64,000 bases of DNA from JAKPBU01 sp964425695. Its GTDB lineage: Bacteria; Pseudomonadota; Gammaproteobacteria; Xanthomonadales; Xanthomonadaceae. Below, one piece after another: positions 42,085 to 52,235 of this stretch; the first letter of the stretch is position 1, and every line of letters begins with the position of its first letter. The stretch spans positions 62,001 to 126,000 of the forward strand of contig CAYRNF010000007.1 in the NCBI GenBank assembly GCA_964425695.1, written 5' to 3'. Made by a program: the position numbers and the translations under genes. The notes below the pieces were generated by a model, which saw only the letters and a list, made by a program, of their open reading frames with translations, was not told where the DNA came from and made no database searches.

Positions 42085-43206
42085 ATGCTTACGCTGCTGC
42101 TGGTGGTGATCCTGGCCGCGCTCGTCTTCGAGTTCATCAACGGCTTCCACGACACCGCCAACTCCATCGCCACGGTGGTGGCGACGAAGGTGCTGACGCC
42201 CGGCCAGGCGATCATGCTGGCGGCCACCACCAACCTGATCGGCGCCTTCATGGGCACGGCGGTGGCCAAGACGATCGCCTCGGGCCTGGTGGACACCGAC
42301 GTGGTCAACGTCACCTCGCAGGTGCTCATCTGCGCGCTGACCGGCGCGATCATCTGGAACCTGATCACGTGGTGGCGCGGGCTGCCGTCGTCGTCGTCCC
42401 ACGCGTTGATCGGCGGGCTGTGCGGCGCCGCGCTGGCGGCGGCGCACAACGATTGGGCCGCGCTGATCTGGTCGGACCTGGGGGGCGAGGGGTGGACCAG
42501 CAACAAGGGCCTGCTGTGGAAGGTGGTGATCCCGATGGTCACCTCGCCGATCGCCGGCTTCACCCTGGGCGTGCTGATCATCACCCTGCTGTACTTCTTG
42601 ATCTCCTCGATGCTGCGCGCCGGCGGCCCGTTGGCGCGGCTGGCGCGGCCGCGCTGGGTCAACGCGATCTTCGGCAAGGCGCAGCTGGTATCCGCGGCCT
42701 ACATGGGCCTGGCCCATGGCCGCCAGGACGCGCAGAAGACCATGGGCATCATCGCGCTCGCGGTGTTCGGCGCGCAGAGCGCCGGCACGCTGGACACGCT
42801 GCCGGCATGGCTGCAGTTCCTGCGACCCTCCGGCGGCGAAAGCGACATCGACGACTGGATCATCGTGACCTGCGCGCTGGTCATGGCCGCCGGTACCGCC
42901 ATGGGCGGCTGGCGCATCATCAAGACGCTCGGCCACAAGATGGTGAAGCTGCATCCCATCGACGGCTTCGCCGCGGAAACCGCGTCTGCGACGATCCTGG
43001 TCACCGCCGCCCACTTCGGCATGCCGGTCTCGACCACGCACAGCATCTCCACCGCGATCATGGGCGTGGGCTTCGCCAAGAACCCGCGCGCGCTCAAGAT
43101 CGGCGTGATCGAACGCATTATCTGGGCATGGATCCTGACCATCCCGGCCGCAGGCGGCGTAGCCTACGCGCTGTTCCTGCTGGTGGATGCGCTGGGGTGG
43201 TCCTGA
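42085..43206 (+). CDS. pit: Low-affinity inorganic phosphate transporter, PiT family
   Basis: 373 residues with about ten transmembrane segments. The PiT signatures are at both halves: FEFINGFHDTANSIATVVAT near the N-terminus and TASATILVTAAHFGMPVSTT near the C-terminus, the two inverted GxNDxA-type motifs (here NGFHDTANS and AAHFGMPVSTTHS). It couples phosphate or metal-phosphate import to protons or cations. The DUF47 gene directly upstream completes the usual pair. Confidence 0.95.
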   Translation: MLTLLLVVILAALVFEFINGFHDTANSIATVVATKVLTPGQAIMLAATTNLIGAFMGTAVAKTIASGLVDTDVVNVTSQVLICALTGAIIWNLITWWRGLPSSSSHALIGGLCGAALAAAHNDWAALIWSDLGGEGWTSNKGLLWKVVIPMVTSPIAGFTLGVLIITLLYFLISSMLRAGGPLARLARPRWVNAIFGKAQLVSAAYMGLAHGRQDAQKTMGIIALAVFGAQSAGTLDTLPAWLQFLRPSGGESDIDDWIIVTCALVMAAGTAMGGWRIIKTLGHKMVKLHPIDGFAAETASATILVTAAHFGMPVSTTHSISTAIMGVGFAKNPRALKIGVIERIIWAWILTIPAAGGVAYALFLLVDALGWS

Positions 43207-43257
43207 CCGGGCACGTCGGGCCTGCCGGATAGGAGCAGGCGGCCGCCGGATGAAGCT

Positions 43258-43284
43258 GGCGCAGAGGCCGCATGGGCCTGCGCC
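43258..43284. terminator. Weak hairpin after pit
   Basis: GGCGCAG (43258-43264) and CTGCGCC (43278-43284) are complementary around a GC-rich loop, in the gap between pit and the convergent hypothetical gene. Only a 7-bp stem and no T-run. Confidence 0.35.
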
Positions 43285-43316
43285 GATGCGGGATTCGCGG
43301 CGTGCTTCGCGTTACG

Positions 43317-43727
43317 TCAGAGCAGGTCGCCGCCCGCGGACAGCGCGCGTTCGAGGCGGTCGCCCATGCCGCCGATCTCCAGGATCAGGCGATCCACTTC
43401 GGCGGGGTTGAGGCCTTCGTAGGGGCGGTTCTCGCACAGCTGGATGTAGGGCACGCCGTCGAGTTCGCCGATGGCCAGGTAGCCAACCCGGCTTTCCCAG
43501 TTGAACGCGAGCGCGCGCCGGCAGTCGATGCCGGTGGTGGGCGCGATCACCGTGCTGGTGCGCAGGAAGTTGCGGCCGTCGTCGTCCTGCAGTTCGGACA
43601 GGAAGATCGCCTGGTGGCGCTTGCCGCTGTCCAGCGACAGCTCCACGCAGACCACGTACGGATCCTGCATGGTGACCTTGTAGCGGCCGGAGGCGAGATG
43701 GCTGCGGATCTGCTCGAAATTCTGCAT
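43317..43727 (-). CDS. Conserved protein of unknown function
   Basis: 136 residues, soluble and without signal peptide: MQNFEQIRSHLASGRYKVTM, VVCVELSLDSGKRHQAIFLS, ALAFNWESRVGYLAIGELDG and LILEIGGMGDRLERALSAGG. The alternation of beta strands and a C-terminal helix recalls small chaperone-like folds (YbjN/type III chaperone), but this is only an impression. No family is recognised. It lies convergent to pit and divergent from the alkyltransferase-like gene (38 bp). Confidence 0.7.
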   Translation of the reverse strand: MQNFEQIRSHLASGRYKVTMQDPYVVCVELSLDSGKRHQAIFLSELQDDDGRNFLRTSTVIAPTTGIDCRRALAFNWESRVGYLAIGELDGVPYIQLCENRPYEGLNPAEVDRLILEIGGMGDRLERALSAGGDLL

Positions 43728-43765
43728 GGGGGCGGCTGTGCGGGGGACGCGGCTATCCTACCGCG

Positions 43766-44098
43766 ATGCCCGAAACGCCTGCCGCCGACCGGATCCTGGC
43801 CGCCGTCCGCGCCATCCCGCGCGGCCAGGTCGCAGGCTACGGGGAAGTGGCGCGCCGTGCGGGATTGCCGGGTCGGGCACGGCTGGTGGCACGCATCCTG
43901 GCCGGCAACGAGGACGGCGCGCTGCCGTGGCACCGCGTGCTGCGCAGCGACGGACGCATCGCCTTCCCGGAGGGTTCGCGCGGCTGGCGCGAGCAGTCGC
44001 GCAGGCTGCGCGCGGAAGGTGTGGTGGTGGAGCACGGAAGGGTGCGCGGGCTGCGCGCAGCGGCGACGCTGGACGAGCAGGTGTGGGGAATCGACTGA
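43766..44098 (+). CDS. Alkyltransferase-like protein (ATL), MGMT family
   Basis: 110 residues, the length of stand-alone MGMT DNA-binding domains. It contains ILAAVRAIPRGQVAGYGEVA, GLPGRARLVARILAGNEDGA and the active-site region LPWHRVLRSDGRIAFP. In true O6-alkylguanine transferases this motif is PCHR; here tryptophan replaces the cysteine (PWHR). ATL proteins with this change bind O6-alkylguanine, flip the base and recruit nucleotide excision repair rather than repairing directly. A 2OG-Fe(II) oxygenase gene lies convergently 13 bp away. Confidence 0.9.
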   Translation: MPETPAADRILAAVRAIPRGQVAGYGEVARRAGLPGRARLVARILAGNEDGALPWHRVLRSDGRIAFPEGSRGWREQSRRLRAEGVVVEHGRVRGLRAAATLDEQVWGID

Positions 44099-44111
44099 CG
44101 CGCGGGCCGCG

Positions 44112-44729
44112 CTAGGCGCCATCGAGACGCAGCCACGCCGCAATGCTGAGCCGCTCGCGCCGAGCCGGCAGCACTTCGTGTTCGACATCGCTGAGGAAGC
44201 AGACCGTGGTGCCGGCTAGCGGCGCGATGTCCACCGGGCCGCTGTCCAGGTGGAGGCGCAGCTGCCCGCCGTCGGCGGGCTCCCACGCCGGGTTGAGGTA
44301 GGTCACCAGCGAGACCACGCGCGCGTCGCTGTCGCGGAAGCGGTCGCGGTGGCGGGCGTAGCGGGCGCCGGGCGGGTATAGCGCGTAGTGCGCCTCGCCC
44401 GAGCGCAGGCCGAGGAAGAGCCTGCGGTTGAGCGCGCCGCGCAGGGCGTCCAGGGCGGCGAGGTAGTCCGCCGCCACCGCGCCGCACCGCGGGTCGTCGA
44501 GCCACACGGTGCGGTCGCCGCGGATCTCGCCGCGCACGCCGCGGTTGCCGCCGCGTCCCACCGACGCGGCGCCCAGCGCGCCTTCGCGCTGCAGGCGCAG
44601 GAGGTCCTCGCGCAGCGGCTCGGTCATGGCCGCGTCGGCGAACGCATGCACCAGGCACGCATCCCCCGCATCCAGCGCCGCGGCCAGCGCGGCTTCGTCC
44701 CCGGCGTCCACGGTGGGTAGTGCAGGCAT
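44112..44729 (-). CDS. 2-oxoglutarate/Fe(II)-dependent oxygenase (prolyl 4-hydroxylase-like)
   Basis: 205 residues. The double-stranded beta-helix motif HxD...H is visible as YARHRDRFRD (iron ligands H and D) and SDVEHEVLPARRERLSIAAW (distal H and the 2OG-binding R). LVTYLNPAWEPADGGQLRLH is characteristic of P4Hc-domain oxygenases. Substrate is unknown. ATG 44729 is used; a longer frame would overlap the divergent rhomboid gene. It is convergent with the ATL gene, which is intriguing because some 2OG oxygenases repair alkylated DNA, but the sequence is closer to the prolyl-hydroxylase group than to AlkB. Confidence 0.87.
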   Translation of the reverse strand: MPALPTVDAGDEAALAAALDAGDACLVHAFADAAMTEPLREDLLRLQREGALGAASVGRGGNRGVRGEIRGDRTVWLDDPRCGAVAADYLAALDALRGALNRRLFLGLRSGEAHYALYPPGARYARHRDRFRDSDARVVSLVTYLNPAWEPADGGQLRLHLDSGPVDIAPLAGTTVCFLSDVEHEVLPARRERLSIAAWLRLDGA

Positions 44730-44766
44730 GCGGATATGATAGTTCGCAGCCTTACGCGGACCGCGC

Positions 44767-45426
44767 ATGTTCTCCAATCTTCCCCGCGTCACCAAGATCC
44801 TGCTGGTCGTCAACGTGCTGGTGTTCCTGCTGCAGCTCGCGGTGGGCGGGCCGGCCTTGGCGCAGTTCATGCTGTGGCCCTGGGGCGGTGCGGAAGGAGG
44901 GGGCCAGGGATTCATGCCTTGGCAATTGCTGACCTACGGGTTCATGCATGACCCGGGCGGCTTTGCGCACGTGATCTTCAACATGCTGGCGCTGGTGATG
45001 TTCGGTGCGCCGCTGGAATACGTGTGGGGCGAGAAACGCTTCCTGACCTATTACCTCACCTGCGTGGTCGGTGCCGGGCTGTGCCAGCTGGTGGTGGCCA
45101 CCTGGATGCTGGCCGAGAGCGGCCAGGCATATCCCACTATCGGTGCGTCGGGCGGCGTGTTCGGCCTGCTGCTGGCGTACGGCATGCTGTTCCCGCACCA
45201 GCGGGTCATGCTGCTGATCCCGCCGATCCCGATGAAGGCGCGCACGCTGGTGTTCGTGTACGGCGCGGTGGCGCTGCTGCTGGGATTCACCGGCCTGCAG
45301 CCGGGCGTGGCCCACTTCGCGCACCTGGGCGGGATGCTCTTCGGCTACCTGCTGATCCGGTACTGGCGCGGCAATCCGCCGTTCGGCCGGCGCGGCGGCA
45401 GGCGCAAGCCGCGACTGGTGCGCTGA
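44767..45426 (+). CDS. Rhomboid family intramembrane serine protease
   Basis: 219 residues with six hydrophobic segments. Catalytic serine in IGASGGVFGLLLAYG (GxSG), histidine partner in VAHFAHLGGMLFGYLL, and the family HVIFNMLALVMFG after the L1 loop. Rhomboids cut transmembrane substrates within the bilayer. The start is 37 bp from the divergent 2OG oxygenase gene. The cytoplasmic tail is short and basic (RRGGRRKPRLVR). Confidence 0.94.
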   Translation: MFSNLPRVTKILLVVNVLVFLLQLAVGGPALAQFMLWPWGGAEGGGQGFMPWQLLTYGFMHDPGGFAHVIFNMLALVMFGAPLEYVWGEKRFLTYYLTCVVGAGLCQLVVATWMLAESGQAYPTIGASGGVFGLLLAYGMLFPHQRVMLLIPPIPMKARTLVFVYGAVALLLGFTGLQPGVAHFAHLGGMLFGYLLIRYWRGNPPFGRRGGRRKPRLVR

Positions 45427-45447
45427 GCGCCCGCGCGAAGCGGGCGC
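45427..45447. terminator. Bidirectional hairpin between rhomboid and M13 peptidase genes
   Basis: GCGCCCGC-GCGAA-GCGGGCGC, perfect 8-bp stem starting directly after the rhomboid stop and 13 bases before the end of the convergent peptidase gene. Confidence 0.55.
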
Positions 45448-45459
45448 CGCACGCGGGGT

Positions 45460-47514
45460 TCAGTCCTTCTTGGCGACGTCGGCCTGCACGGCCGGCTGCA
45501 CGTTCCAGATCTCGATCGCGGGCTGTCCCTTCGCCAGCGCCATGCCGGACGACGCCTTGCAGCCGTGCGCGCCCGCAAAGGCGGGCTGGTTGATCAAGAC
45601 GCCATTGGTGCGCCACTGTCCCGGCGCGTGCAGGTCGGTGGTGGCCAGCAGCGTGGCGACGTCGGCCGACATTTGCTGCGGCCACAGCTTGGCCCAGCCC
45701 TGGTAGAAGGCCTTCGCGTCCGCGCCCGGTTGCGCGGCCTGCAGTGCGGACCAGGCCAGTTCCACGCCACCCAGGTCGGCCACGTTCTCGTCGCGGGTCA
45801 GGGTGCCGTTGACCTTCATGCCGGTCGCGCCGGGATAGGCGTACGCGTTGTACTGCGCCGCGACCTGGTTGGCGCGCGCTTCCCACGCGGCGGCGTCGAC
45901 GGGCGTCCACCAGTCGCGCAGCGCGCCGCTGGCGTCGACCATGCGGCCCTTGTTGTCGAAGGCGTGGCCCAGTTCGTGGCCGACCAGCGCGCCGTACGCA
46001 CCGTAGTGGCTGGCCGGATCCTGGGCCATGTCCAGCACCGGCGCCTGCAGCATGGCCGCGGTCACGATCAGGCGGTTGTGGGCGATGTCGTACGCCAGCG
46101 CGGGCTGCTGCGGCAGCACGTCCCAGCGGCGGTCGGCATTGCCGCGGCCGATGCGCTTCATTTCCTCGCGGTGCCGCCAGGTGGACGCGATCAGCATGTT
46201 GCCGCCGAAGCTGCCGCGGCCCATGGGCTGCACGGTGTAATCCAGGTCGCGCGCCGGGGCGCCGATCTCGATCTTGAGCTTGGCGAGCTTGGCCTTGGCC
46301 TGTTCCTTGGTGGGCGCGCTCATCCAGGTGTTGGCGTCGATGCCCCGTCCCAGCGCGTCGCGCACCTGCGTGGCGACCTGTTCGGCCCGCGCGCGGGTGG
46401 CGTCGGGCAGGTAACGGGTCACGTAGTCGCGGCCGAGCATCGGGCCCGCGGCCAGGTTGATCGCATCGAGCACTTGCTTCTGGCGCGTGCCCGGCGCGGC
46501 TTCTCCGCGCAGCACGCGGCCGCGGAACTCGAAGTCCGCATCGCGCCATGCCTTCGACAGGTACGGTGCCATCGCCGACCCCACCTGGTAGCGCAGGTAG
46601 GCCTTCCACTGGTCCGGCTTGAGCGTGTCCACCAGCGTGTCCAGCTGGGCGAACAGCTGCGGGTCGGCCATCGACACGCTGTCGTCGGTCACGCCCTGGG
46701 CCTTCAGGAAATCGAGCAGCTGCAGCTTGCGGTACTGCTTGCCCAGGTTGGCGGTGGGCACCACGGCGTAGTTCGCGCGCGGATCGCGCAGCAGCGAGAT
46801 CGGCTTGGAGATGCCCGCGATGCGCTTTTCCAGGTCGAGCACCGCGGCCACGTCGGCGTCCACCTTGTCGGCAGGCGAACCGGTGAGCGTCAGGATCTGC
46901 TTGACGTAGGCCTGGTAGCGGGAGAACAGGGCAGCGGTGTCCGCATCGTTGCGGGTGTACCAGGCCGGGTCGGGCAGGCCCAGGCCGCCCTGGGTGAAGT
47001 AGCCCAGGTGGCGGTCGAGATCCTGCAGGTCGATGTTGGCGCTGAAGTTGAACAGCGCCGGGATGCCGACCTGGTGCAGGGCGGCGATGGCCGGTGCGAT
47101 GTCCTTGTCGCGCTTGATGCCGTTGATGCGGTCCAGCAGCGGCGCGATGGGATTGGCGCCATCGGCTTCCACCGCCGCTTCGTCCAGCCCGCTGGCCCAG
47201 AAATCGCCCAGCAGCTTGCCGATGCCCCCCTGCGCGCCCTGCATGTTGGCGTTGAGCAGGTCGATCTGCTGCTGCATGGCGCGTTCGCGCAGCTGGCTCA
47301 TGGCCGAGGTCATGCCGGAGCCGCCCACGTACATGTTGGAGTCCAGCCACGCCTTGTGGGTGAAGGTGTAGAAATCGCTGCAGGCGTCGATCTTCTCCGC
47401 GACCGGCTTCTTCGCCGACGACCGCTTCTTCTTCTGCGCCTGCGCATCGGGGCTGCCGATGGCGACGATCAGGCTCAGGGCCAGGGCCAGGGTCGTGGGG
47501 CGCAGATTCGGCAT
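45460..47514 (-). CDS. M13 family metallopeptidase (PepO/neprilysin-like), secreted
   Basis: 684 residues with a signal peptide (TTLALALSLIVAIGSPDAQA). Zinc site VGHELGHAFDNKGR (HExxH) with the third ligand in DENVADLGGVELAW (ExxAD). The M13 N-domain begins DACSDFYTFTHKAWLDSN and the region YNAYAYPG...KVNGTLT is conserved. The helix before HExxH (YGAYGALVGHELGHAFDN) differs from the commoner IGHEITHGFDDQG version seen in the second M13 gene at 57786. ATG 47514 gives a proper signal peptide; longer frames do not. Confidence 0.94.
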   Translation of the reverse strand: MPNLRPTTLALALSLIVAIGSPDAQAQKKKRSSAKKPVAEKIDACSDFYTFTHKAWLDSNMYVGGSGMTSAMSQLRERAMQQQIDLLNANMQGAQGGIGKLLGDFWASGLDEAAVEADGANPIAPLLDRINGIKRDKDIAPAIAALHQVGIPALFNFSANIDLQDLDRHLGYFTQGGLGLPDPAWYTRNDADTAALFSRYQAYVKQILTLTGSPADKVDADVAAVLDLEKRIAGISKPISLLRDPRANYAVVPTANLGKQYRKLQLLDFLKAQGVTDDSVSMADPQLFAQLDTLVDTLKPDQWKAYLRYQVGSAMAPYLSKAWRDADFEFRGRVLRGEAAPGTRQKQVLDAINLAAGPMLGRDYVTRYLPDATRARAEQVATQVRDALGRGIDANTWMSAPTKEQAKAKLAKLKIEIGAPARDLDYTVQPMGRGSFGGNMLIASTWRHREEMKRIGRGNADRRWDVLPQQPALAYDIAHNRLIVTAAMLQAPVLDMAQDPASHYGAYGALVGHELGHAFDNKGRMVDASGALRDWWTPVDAAAWEARANQVAAQYNAYAYPGATGMKVNGTLTRDENVADLGGVELAWSALQAAQPGADAKAFYQGWAKLWPQQMSADVATLLATTDLHAPGQWRTNGVLINQPAFAGAHGCKASSGMALAKGQPAIEIWNVQPAVQADVAKKD

Positions 47515-47729
47515 GTAGCGGGTTCCATGCGGGCGGTTGCGGCAGTTTAACAAGCGGCTGAAACCCCGCATGAACACGTTGGCGCACCGCGGCGCAGGCA
47601 TCCGCGCAGGGGTTCGCGATGCCTGCGTGCCGCGGTTGACGCTGAAGGCCGGCGCGCATGGGCGCATCCAGCCGGAGCGCGGCGACGTAAACAACGACAG
47701 GGCCACCTGTCCGGCCCGGGAACGGAGCG

Positions 47730-48476
47730 ATGCGTGCAGTGGTGGGTTCGATGTGCCTGGCCTTGGCGGGTGCGTGTGCGCCGGCGCGGGCCGCGCAGAC
47801 ATACGAAGGCATCGCCTACGCGCCCGGCGGCGGCCGCGTGCTGTATCGCGAAACGCACTTGCTTGCCGGGTACCGCCACCTGGTGCTGTACCGCTGTCCG
47901 GACGGCCGCGCCTTCGCGCGCAAACGGCTGGACTACGCCCGCAACGCCACGGCCCCCGATTACGAAGTCATGGATGCGCGCGACGGCTACCGCACCGGAG
48001 TGCGGACCACTGCCGCCGGCCGCGAGGCGTTCCTGCACGAAGGCGCCCGCCAGCGCGTGCGGCGCGCGGCCCTGCCGGCCGGGACGGTCGTGGACGCGGG
48101 ATTCGACGGCTTTGTCCGCTCGGCGTGGGACCGGCTGGCGGGCAAGCGCGGGCTCGACGTTTCCTTCCTGGTGCCCAGCCGCCTGCAGCCGGTGCGCTTC
48201 CAGCTGCAGGCGCGCCCCTTGCGCGATGCGGGGGTGCGCGTGTTCCGGCTGAGCCTGGGGTCATGGATCGGCAGCGTGCTCCCGCACATCGACCTCACCT
48301 ACGACGCCGCGACCCGGACCCTGCTGCGCTTCCAGGGCATGAGCGACGTGCGCGATGGGCGCGGCCGCAACCTGGTGGTGGACATCCGGTTCCCGCCCGA
48401 GCGCCGCCGCGAGGTGCCGGATGCGGCGCTGGACGCGGCCGCGGCGGTGCCGCTGGACGGGACGTGCCGCCAATGA
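47730..48476 (+). CDS. Secreted protein of unknown function upstream of sigma/anti-sigma pair
   Basis: 248 residues with signal peptide MRAVVGSMCLALAGACAPAR and cleavage likely near ARAAQ. The mature domain is beta-rich and basic: GIAYAPGGGRVLYRETHLLA, GYRHLVLYRCPDGRAFARKR, VDAGFDGFVRSAWDRLAGKR and IDLTYDAATRTLLRFQGMSD. The repeated lipocalin-like alternation suggests a small beta-barrel but no family was recognised. It lies 101 bp before the ECF sigma gene on the same strand and probably belongs to the same regulated stretch. Confidence 0.75.
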   Translation: MRAVVGSMCLALAGACAPARAAQTYEGIAYAPGGGRVLYRETHLLAGYRHLVLYRCPDGRAFARKRLDYARNATAPDYEVMDARDGYRTGVRTTAAGREAFLHEGARQRVRRAALPAGTVVDAGFDGFVRSAWDRLAGKRGLDVSFLVPSRLQPVRFQLQARPLRDAGVRVFRLSLGSWIGSVLPHIDLTYDAATRTLLRFQGMSDVRDGRGRNLVVDIRFPPERRREVPDAALDAAAAVPLDGTCRQ

Positions 48477-48577
48477 GCGCCCGGATCGAGCTGCGACATG
48501 CTCCGCTCACTCGCCATCGACGCCGCGGCATGCGATGTTTGGCGGTGGCGCGTCCGCGCCCACGAAAGGGACACCGC

Positions 48578-49156
48578 ATGCCGCCGAGCCAGACCGAATC
48601 CAGCGCCGCCGTGGACGGCAGCCACCTGGTGGCGTGGCTTGGCGACGTGGCCGACGGCGACCGCGATGCGTTCGAGCGCCTGTACCGCGCCACCTCCGAC
48701 AAGCTGTTCGGGGTGTGCGTGCGCCTGCTGCGCGACCGCGCCGAAGCCGAGGACGCGTTGCAGGACGTCTTCGCCACCATCTGGCACAAGGCCGGCCAGT
48801 ACGACGCGGCACGCGCCAGCGCGATCACCTGGCTGGCGCAGATCGCGCGCAACCGATGCATCGACCGGTTGCGCAGCGCAGCGCACCTGCGCCGCAACGA
48901 CGACATCGACGTGGTCGGCGAGATCCCGGACGACGCCCCGGGCGCGATGGAGCGGGCGGAGCAGGCCGGCGAGCGCGAGCGGCTGGAGGAGTGCATGGCC
49001 GAGCTGGACGACAACCGCAGCCGGTTGCTGCGCGTCGCGTTCTTCGAAGGCGTGACCTACGAGGAACTGGCCAAGCGCAGCAGTACGCCGCTGGGTACGG
49101 TGAAGAGTTGGATCCGGCGCAGCCTGATCGCGCTGCGCGCGTGTCTGGAGCGCTGA
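48578..49156 (+). CDS. ECF sigma factor, SigK-like
   Basis: 192 residues. Region 2: RDAFERLYRATSDKLFGVCV, LLRDRAEAEDALQDVFATIW, HKAGQYDAARASAITWLAQI with ARNRCIDRLRS. Region 4: LDDNRSRLLRVAFFEGVTYE, ELAKRSSTPLGTVKSWIRRS. The sequence character is that of the SigK group, which pairs with RskA-type anti-sigma factors, and the next gene is exactly such a protein. GAAAGGG precedes ATG 48578. Together with the following lipid genes it mirrors the M. tuberculosis sigK locus (rskA, sigK, DUF1295, UfaA1, DUF1365, FAD oxidoreductase). Confidence 0.93.
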   Translation: MPPSQTESSAAVDGSHLVAWLGDVADGDRDAFERLYRATSDKLFGVCVRLLRDRAEAEDALQDVFATIWHKAGQYDAARASAITWLAQIARNRCIDRLRSAAHLRRNDDIDVVGEIPDDAPGAMERAEQAGERERLEECMAELDDNRSRLLRVAFFEGVTYEELAKRSSTPLGTVKSWIRRSLIALRACLER

Positions 49157-49157
49157 C

Positions 49158-49913
49158 GTGGCCGAACCGAACATGTCCGCCGACGACACCGACCTGCTGG
49201 CCGCCGAGTACGTGCTGGGCGTGCTGGACGCGCAGGAGCTGCGCGCGGCGCGCCGCCGCCTGCGCACCGACCGGGCCTTCGCCGCCGAAGTGGCCGCGTG
49301 GGAAGGGCGTTTCGCGGCGTGGTTCGCAGCGTTCGAGCCGGTGACGGCGCCGGGCGATGCGTGGGAGCGCGTGCAGCGCAGCCTGGGCTGGACGCTGCAG
49401 ACGCCGGACCGTGCGGTCGCGGCGCCTGCGGCCTCCGGTTCGTTCTGGCGCGGGCTGGCGTTGGGCGGTTTCGCCCTGGCTTCGGTGTGCGCGGTGGCGC
49501 TGCTGGTCACGCTGCGCAGGCCGCCGGAACAGCTGCCTGCGCCGCCACCGGTCGTCGAGACGCGCGTGGTGGAGCCCGACATGGTGGCCAGCATCGCCAC
49601 CGACGATGGGCGCCCCATGCTGGTGGCCAGCATCCACAGCGACACCGGCGCGATGACCCTGGCGCCTGCAGGCGACATGGACGTGCCGGCCGGCAGTGCC
49701 GCCGAGCTGTGGCTGATCCCGGCCGACGGTACGCCGCGTTCGCTGGGTGTGTTCGATCCGCACAATGCAGGACGCATGGTGGTCCCCGAGACCATGCGCG
49801 GTGGCCTGGCCGCCGATGCGTTGCTGGCGGTGTCCATCGAACCGGCCGGCGGCTCCCCCACCGGACTGCCCACCGGACCGGTGGTGGCCAAGGGGTCCAT
49901 GCACGGGGTCTGA
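49158..49913 (+). CDS. RskA-type anti-sigma factor
   Basis: 251 residues from GTG 49158 (an ATG five codons later is also possible). N-terminal cytoplasmic part LLAAEYVLGVLDAQELRAAR with EVAAWEGRFAAWF is the anti-sigma-K domain; a single transmembrane segment (FWRGLALGGFALASVCAVAL, about 98-117) leads to the periplasmic RskA C-terminal domain (SAAELWLIPADGTPRSLGVF). No HxxxCxxC zinc motif, unlike ChrR or the anti-sigma factor at 20112. One base separates it from the sigma gene. Release probably depends on regulated proteolysis or redox signals, as for RskA. Confidence 0.92.
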   Translation: MAEPNMSADDTDLLAAEYVLGVLDAQELRAARRRLRTDRAFAAEVAAWEGRFAAWFAAFEPVTAPGDAWERVQRSLGWTLQTPDRAVAAPAASGSFWRGLALGGFALASVCAVALLVTLRRPPEQLPAPPPVVETRVVEPDMVASIATDDGRPMLVASIHSDTGAMTLAPAGDMDVPAGSAAELWLIPADGTPRSLGVFDPHNAGRMVVPETMRGGLAADALLAVSIEPAGGSPTGLPTGPVVAKGSMHGV

Positions 49914-50022
49914 CCGCCCGTCACCCGCGGCGCCGCGCATCCATGCGTGCGGGCGCCGCGTATCTGCACGCAACATCGCCCCCGCATCCTGTTCCGCCGC
50001 AACGACTCCAGGTGAGCCGCGC

Positions 50023-50990
<968 letters not shown>

Positions 50991-50994
<4 letters not shown>

Positions 50995-52235
50995 GGATCG
51001 CCGTCGTCGGTTCGGGCATCGCGGGGCTGGGCAGCGCGTGGCTGCTGTCGCAGGCGCACGACGTGGTGGTGTTCGAAGCCGAGCCTCGGCTGGGCGGGCA
51101 CACGCACACCCACGATGTCCGCATCGCCGGGCGCGACTACGCGGTGGACAGCGGGTTCATCGTGCACAACCGTGCGCATTATCCGCTGCTGTCCCGTTTC
51201 TTCGATGCGCTGGGCGTGGCCACGCAGCCCACCACGATGAGTTTTTCGGTGCACAGCGACGCAAGCGGCGTCGAGTACAACGCCACGTCGCTGGATGCGC
51301 TGTTCTGCCAGCGTCGCAACCTGGTCTCGCCGCGCTTCGTGGGCATGGTGGGCGACCTGCTGCGCTTCTACCGCAATGCGCCGCGCCTGCTGGAGCTGGA
51401 AGGCGAGGGCCCGACCCTGGGCGAATACCTGGAGCGCCACCGCTACGGGGCGGCGTTCCGCGACGAGCACCTGGTGCCGATGGCGTCGGCGCTGTGGTCC
51501 TCGCCACCGCAGCAGGTGCTTGCGTTCCCGGCCAAGTACCTGGCCACGTTCATGGCCAACCACCACATGCTGCAGGTCGCCGGGCGGCCGCAGTGGCGGG
51601 TGGTGCAGGGCGGTTCGCGGCGGTACGTGGACGCGTTGCAGGCGCGCTGGCGCGTGGACGTGCGCACCGGCGCGCCGGTGCGGGGCATCGTGCGCAATGC
51701 CGACGGCGTGGACGTGCATGCCGACCACGGCGTGGAACGTTTCGACCAGGTGGTACTGGCCTGCCATTCCGACCAGGCGCTGGGCCTGCTGGCGGACGCG
51801 GACGGCGGCGAGCGCGCGGTGCTGGGCGCGATCGCCTACCAGGCCAACGACGCGGTGCTGCACACCGACACCCGCGTGTTGCCGCGCAACCGCAAGGCAT
51901 GGGCGGCCTGGAACGCGCACGTGCCCGCCCAGCCCCGCGCGCCGTGCACGGTGAGCTACTGCATGAACCTGCTGCAGGGCATCGATGCGCCTGAAACGTT
52001 CGTGGTGACGCTCAACCGCAGCGATGCCATCGACCCTGCGCGGGTCATCGCGCGCATGACCTACCACCATCCGGTGTACACCCACGCCAGCGTCGCGGCG
52101 CAGTCGCGCAAGGGCGATATCCAGGGCCGGCGCCGTACCTGGTTCGCCGGCGCGTACTGGGGCTGGGGCTTCCACGAAGACGGGCTGCGCAGCGCGGTGG
52201 AAGTGGCCGAAGCGCTGGGAGCGCCGTGGCCATGA
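50991..52235 (+). CDS. FAD-dependent oxidoreductase (amine-oxidase fold)
   Basis: 414 residues, GTG start overlapping the desaturase stop. N-terminal dinucleotide fold RIAVVGSGIAGLGSAWLLSQ (GxGxxG) followed by EAEPRLGGHTHTH and DSGFIVHNRAHYPLLSRFFD. The C-terminus has WFAGAYWGWGFHEDGLRSAV, the second FAD-binding segment. It corresponds to Rv0449c in M. tuberculosis and to the flavoprotein in the Rhodobacter singlet-oxygen lipid operon. Its likely role is oxidation or reduction of the modified acyl chain. ATGA overlap with the next gene. Confidence 0.92.
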
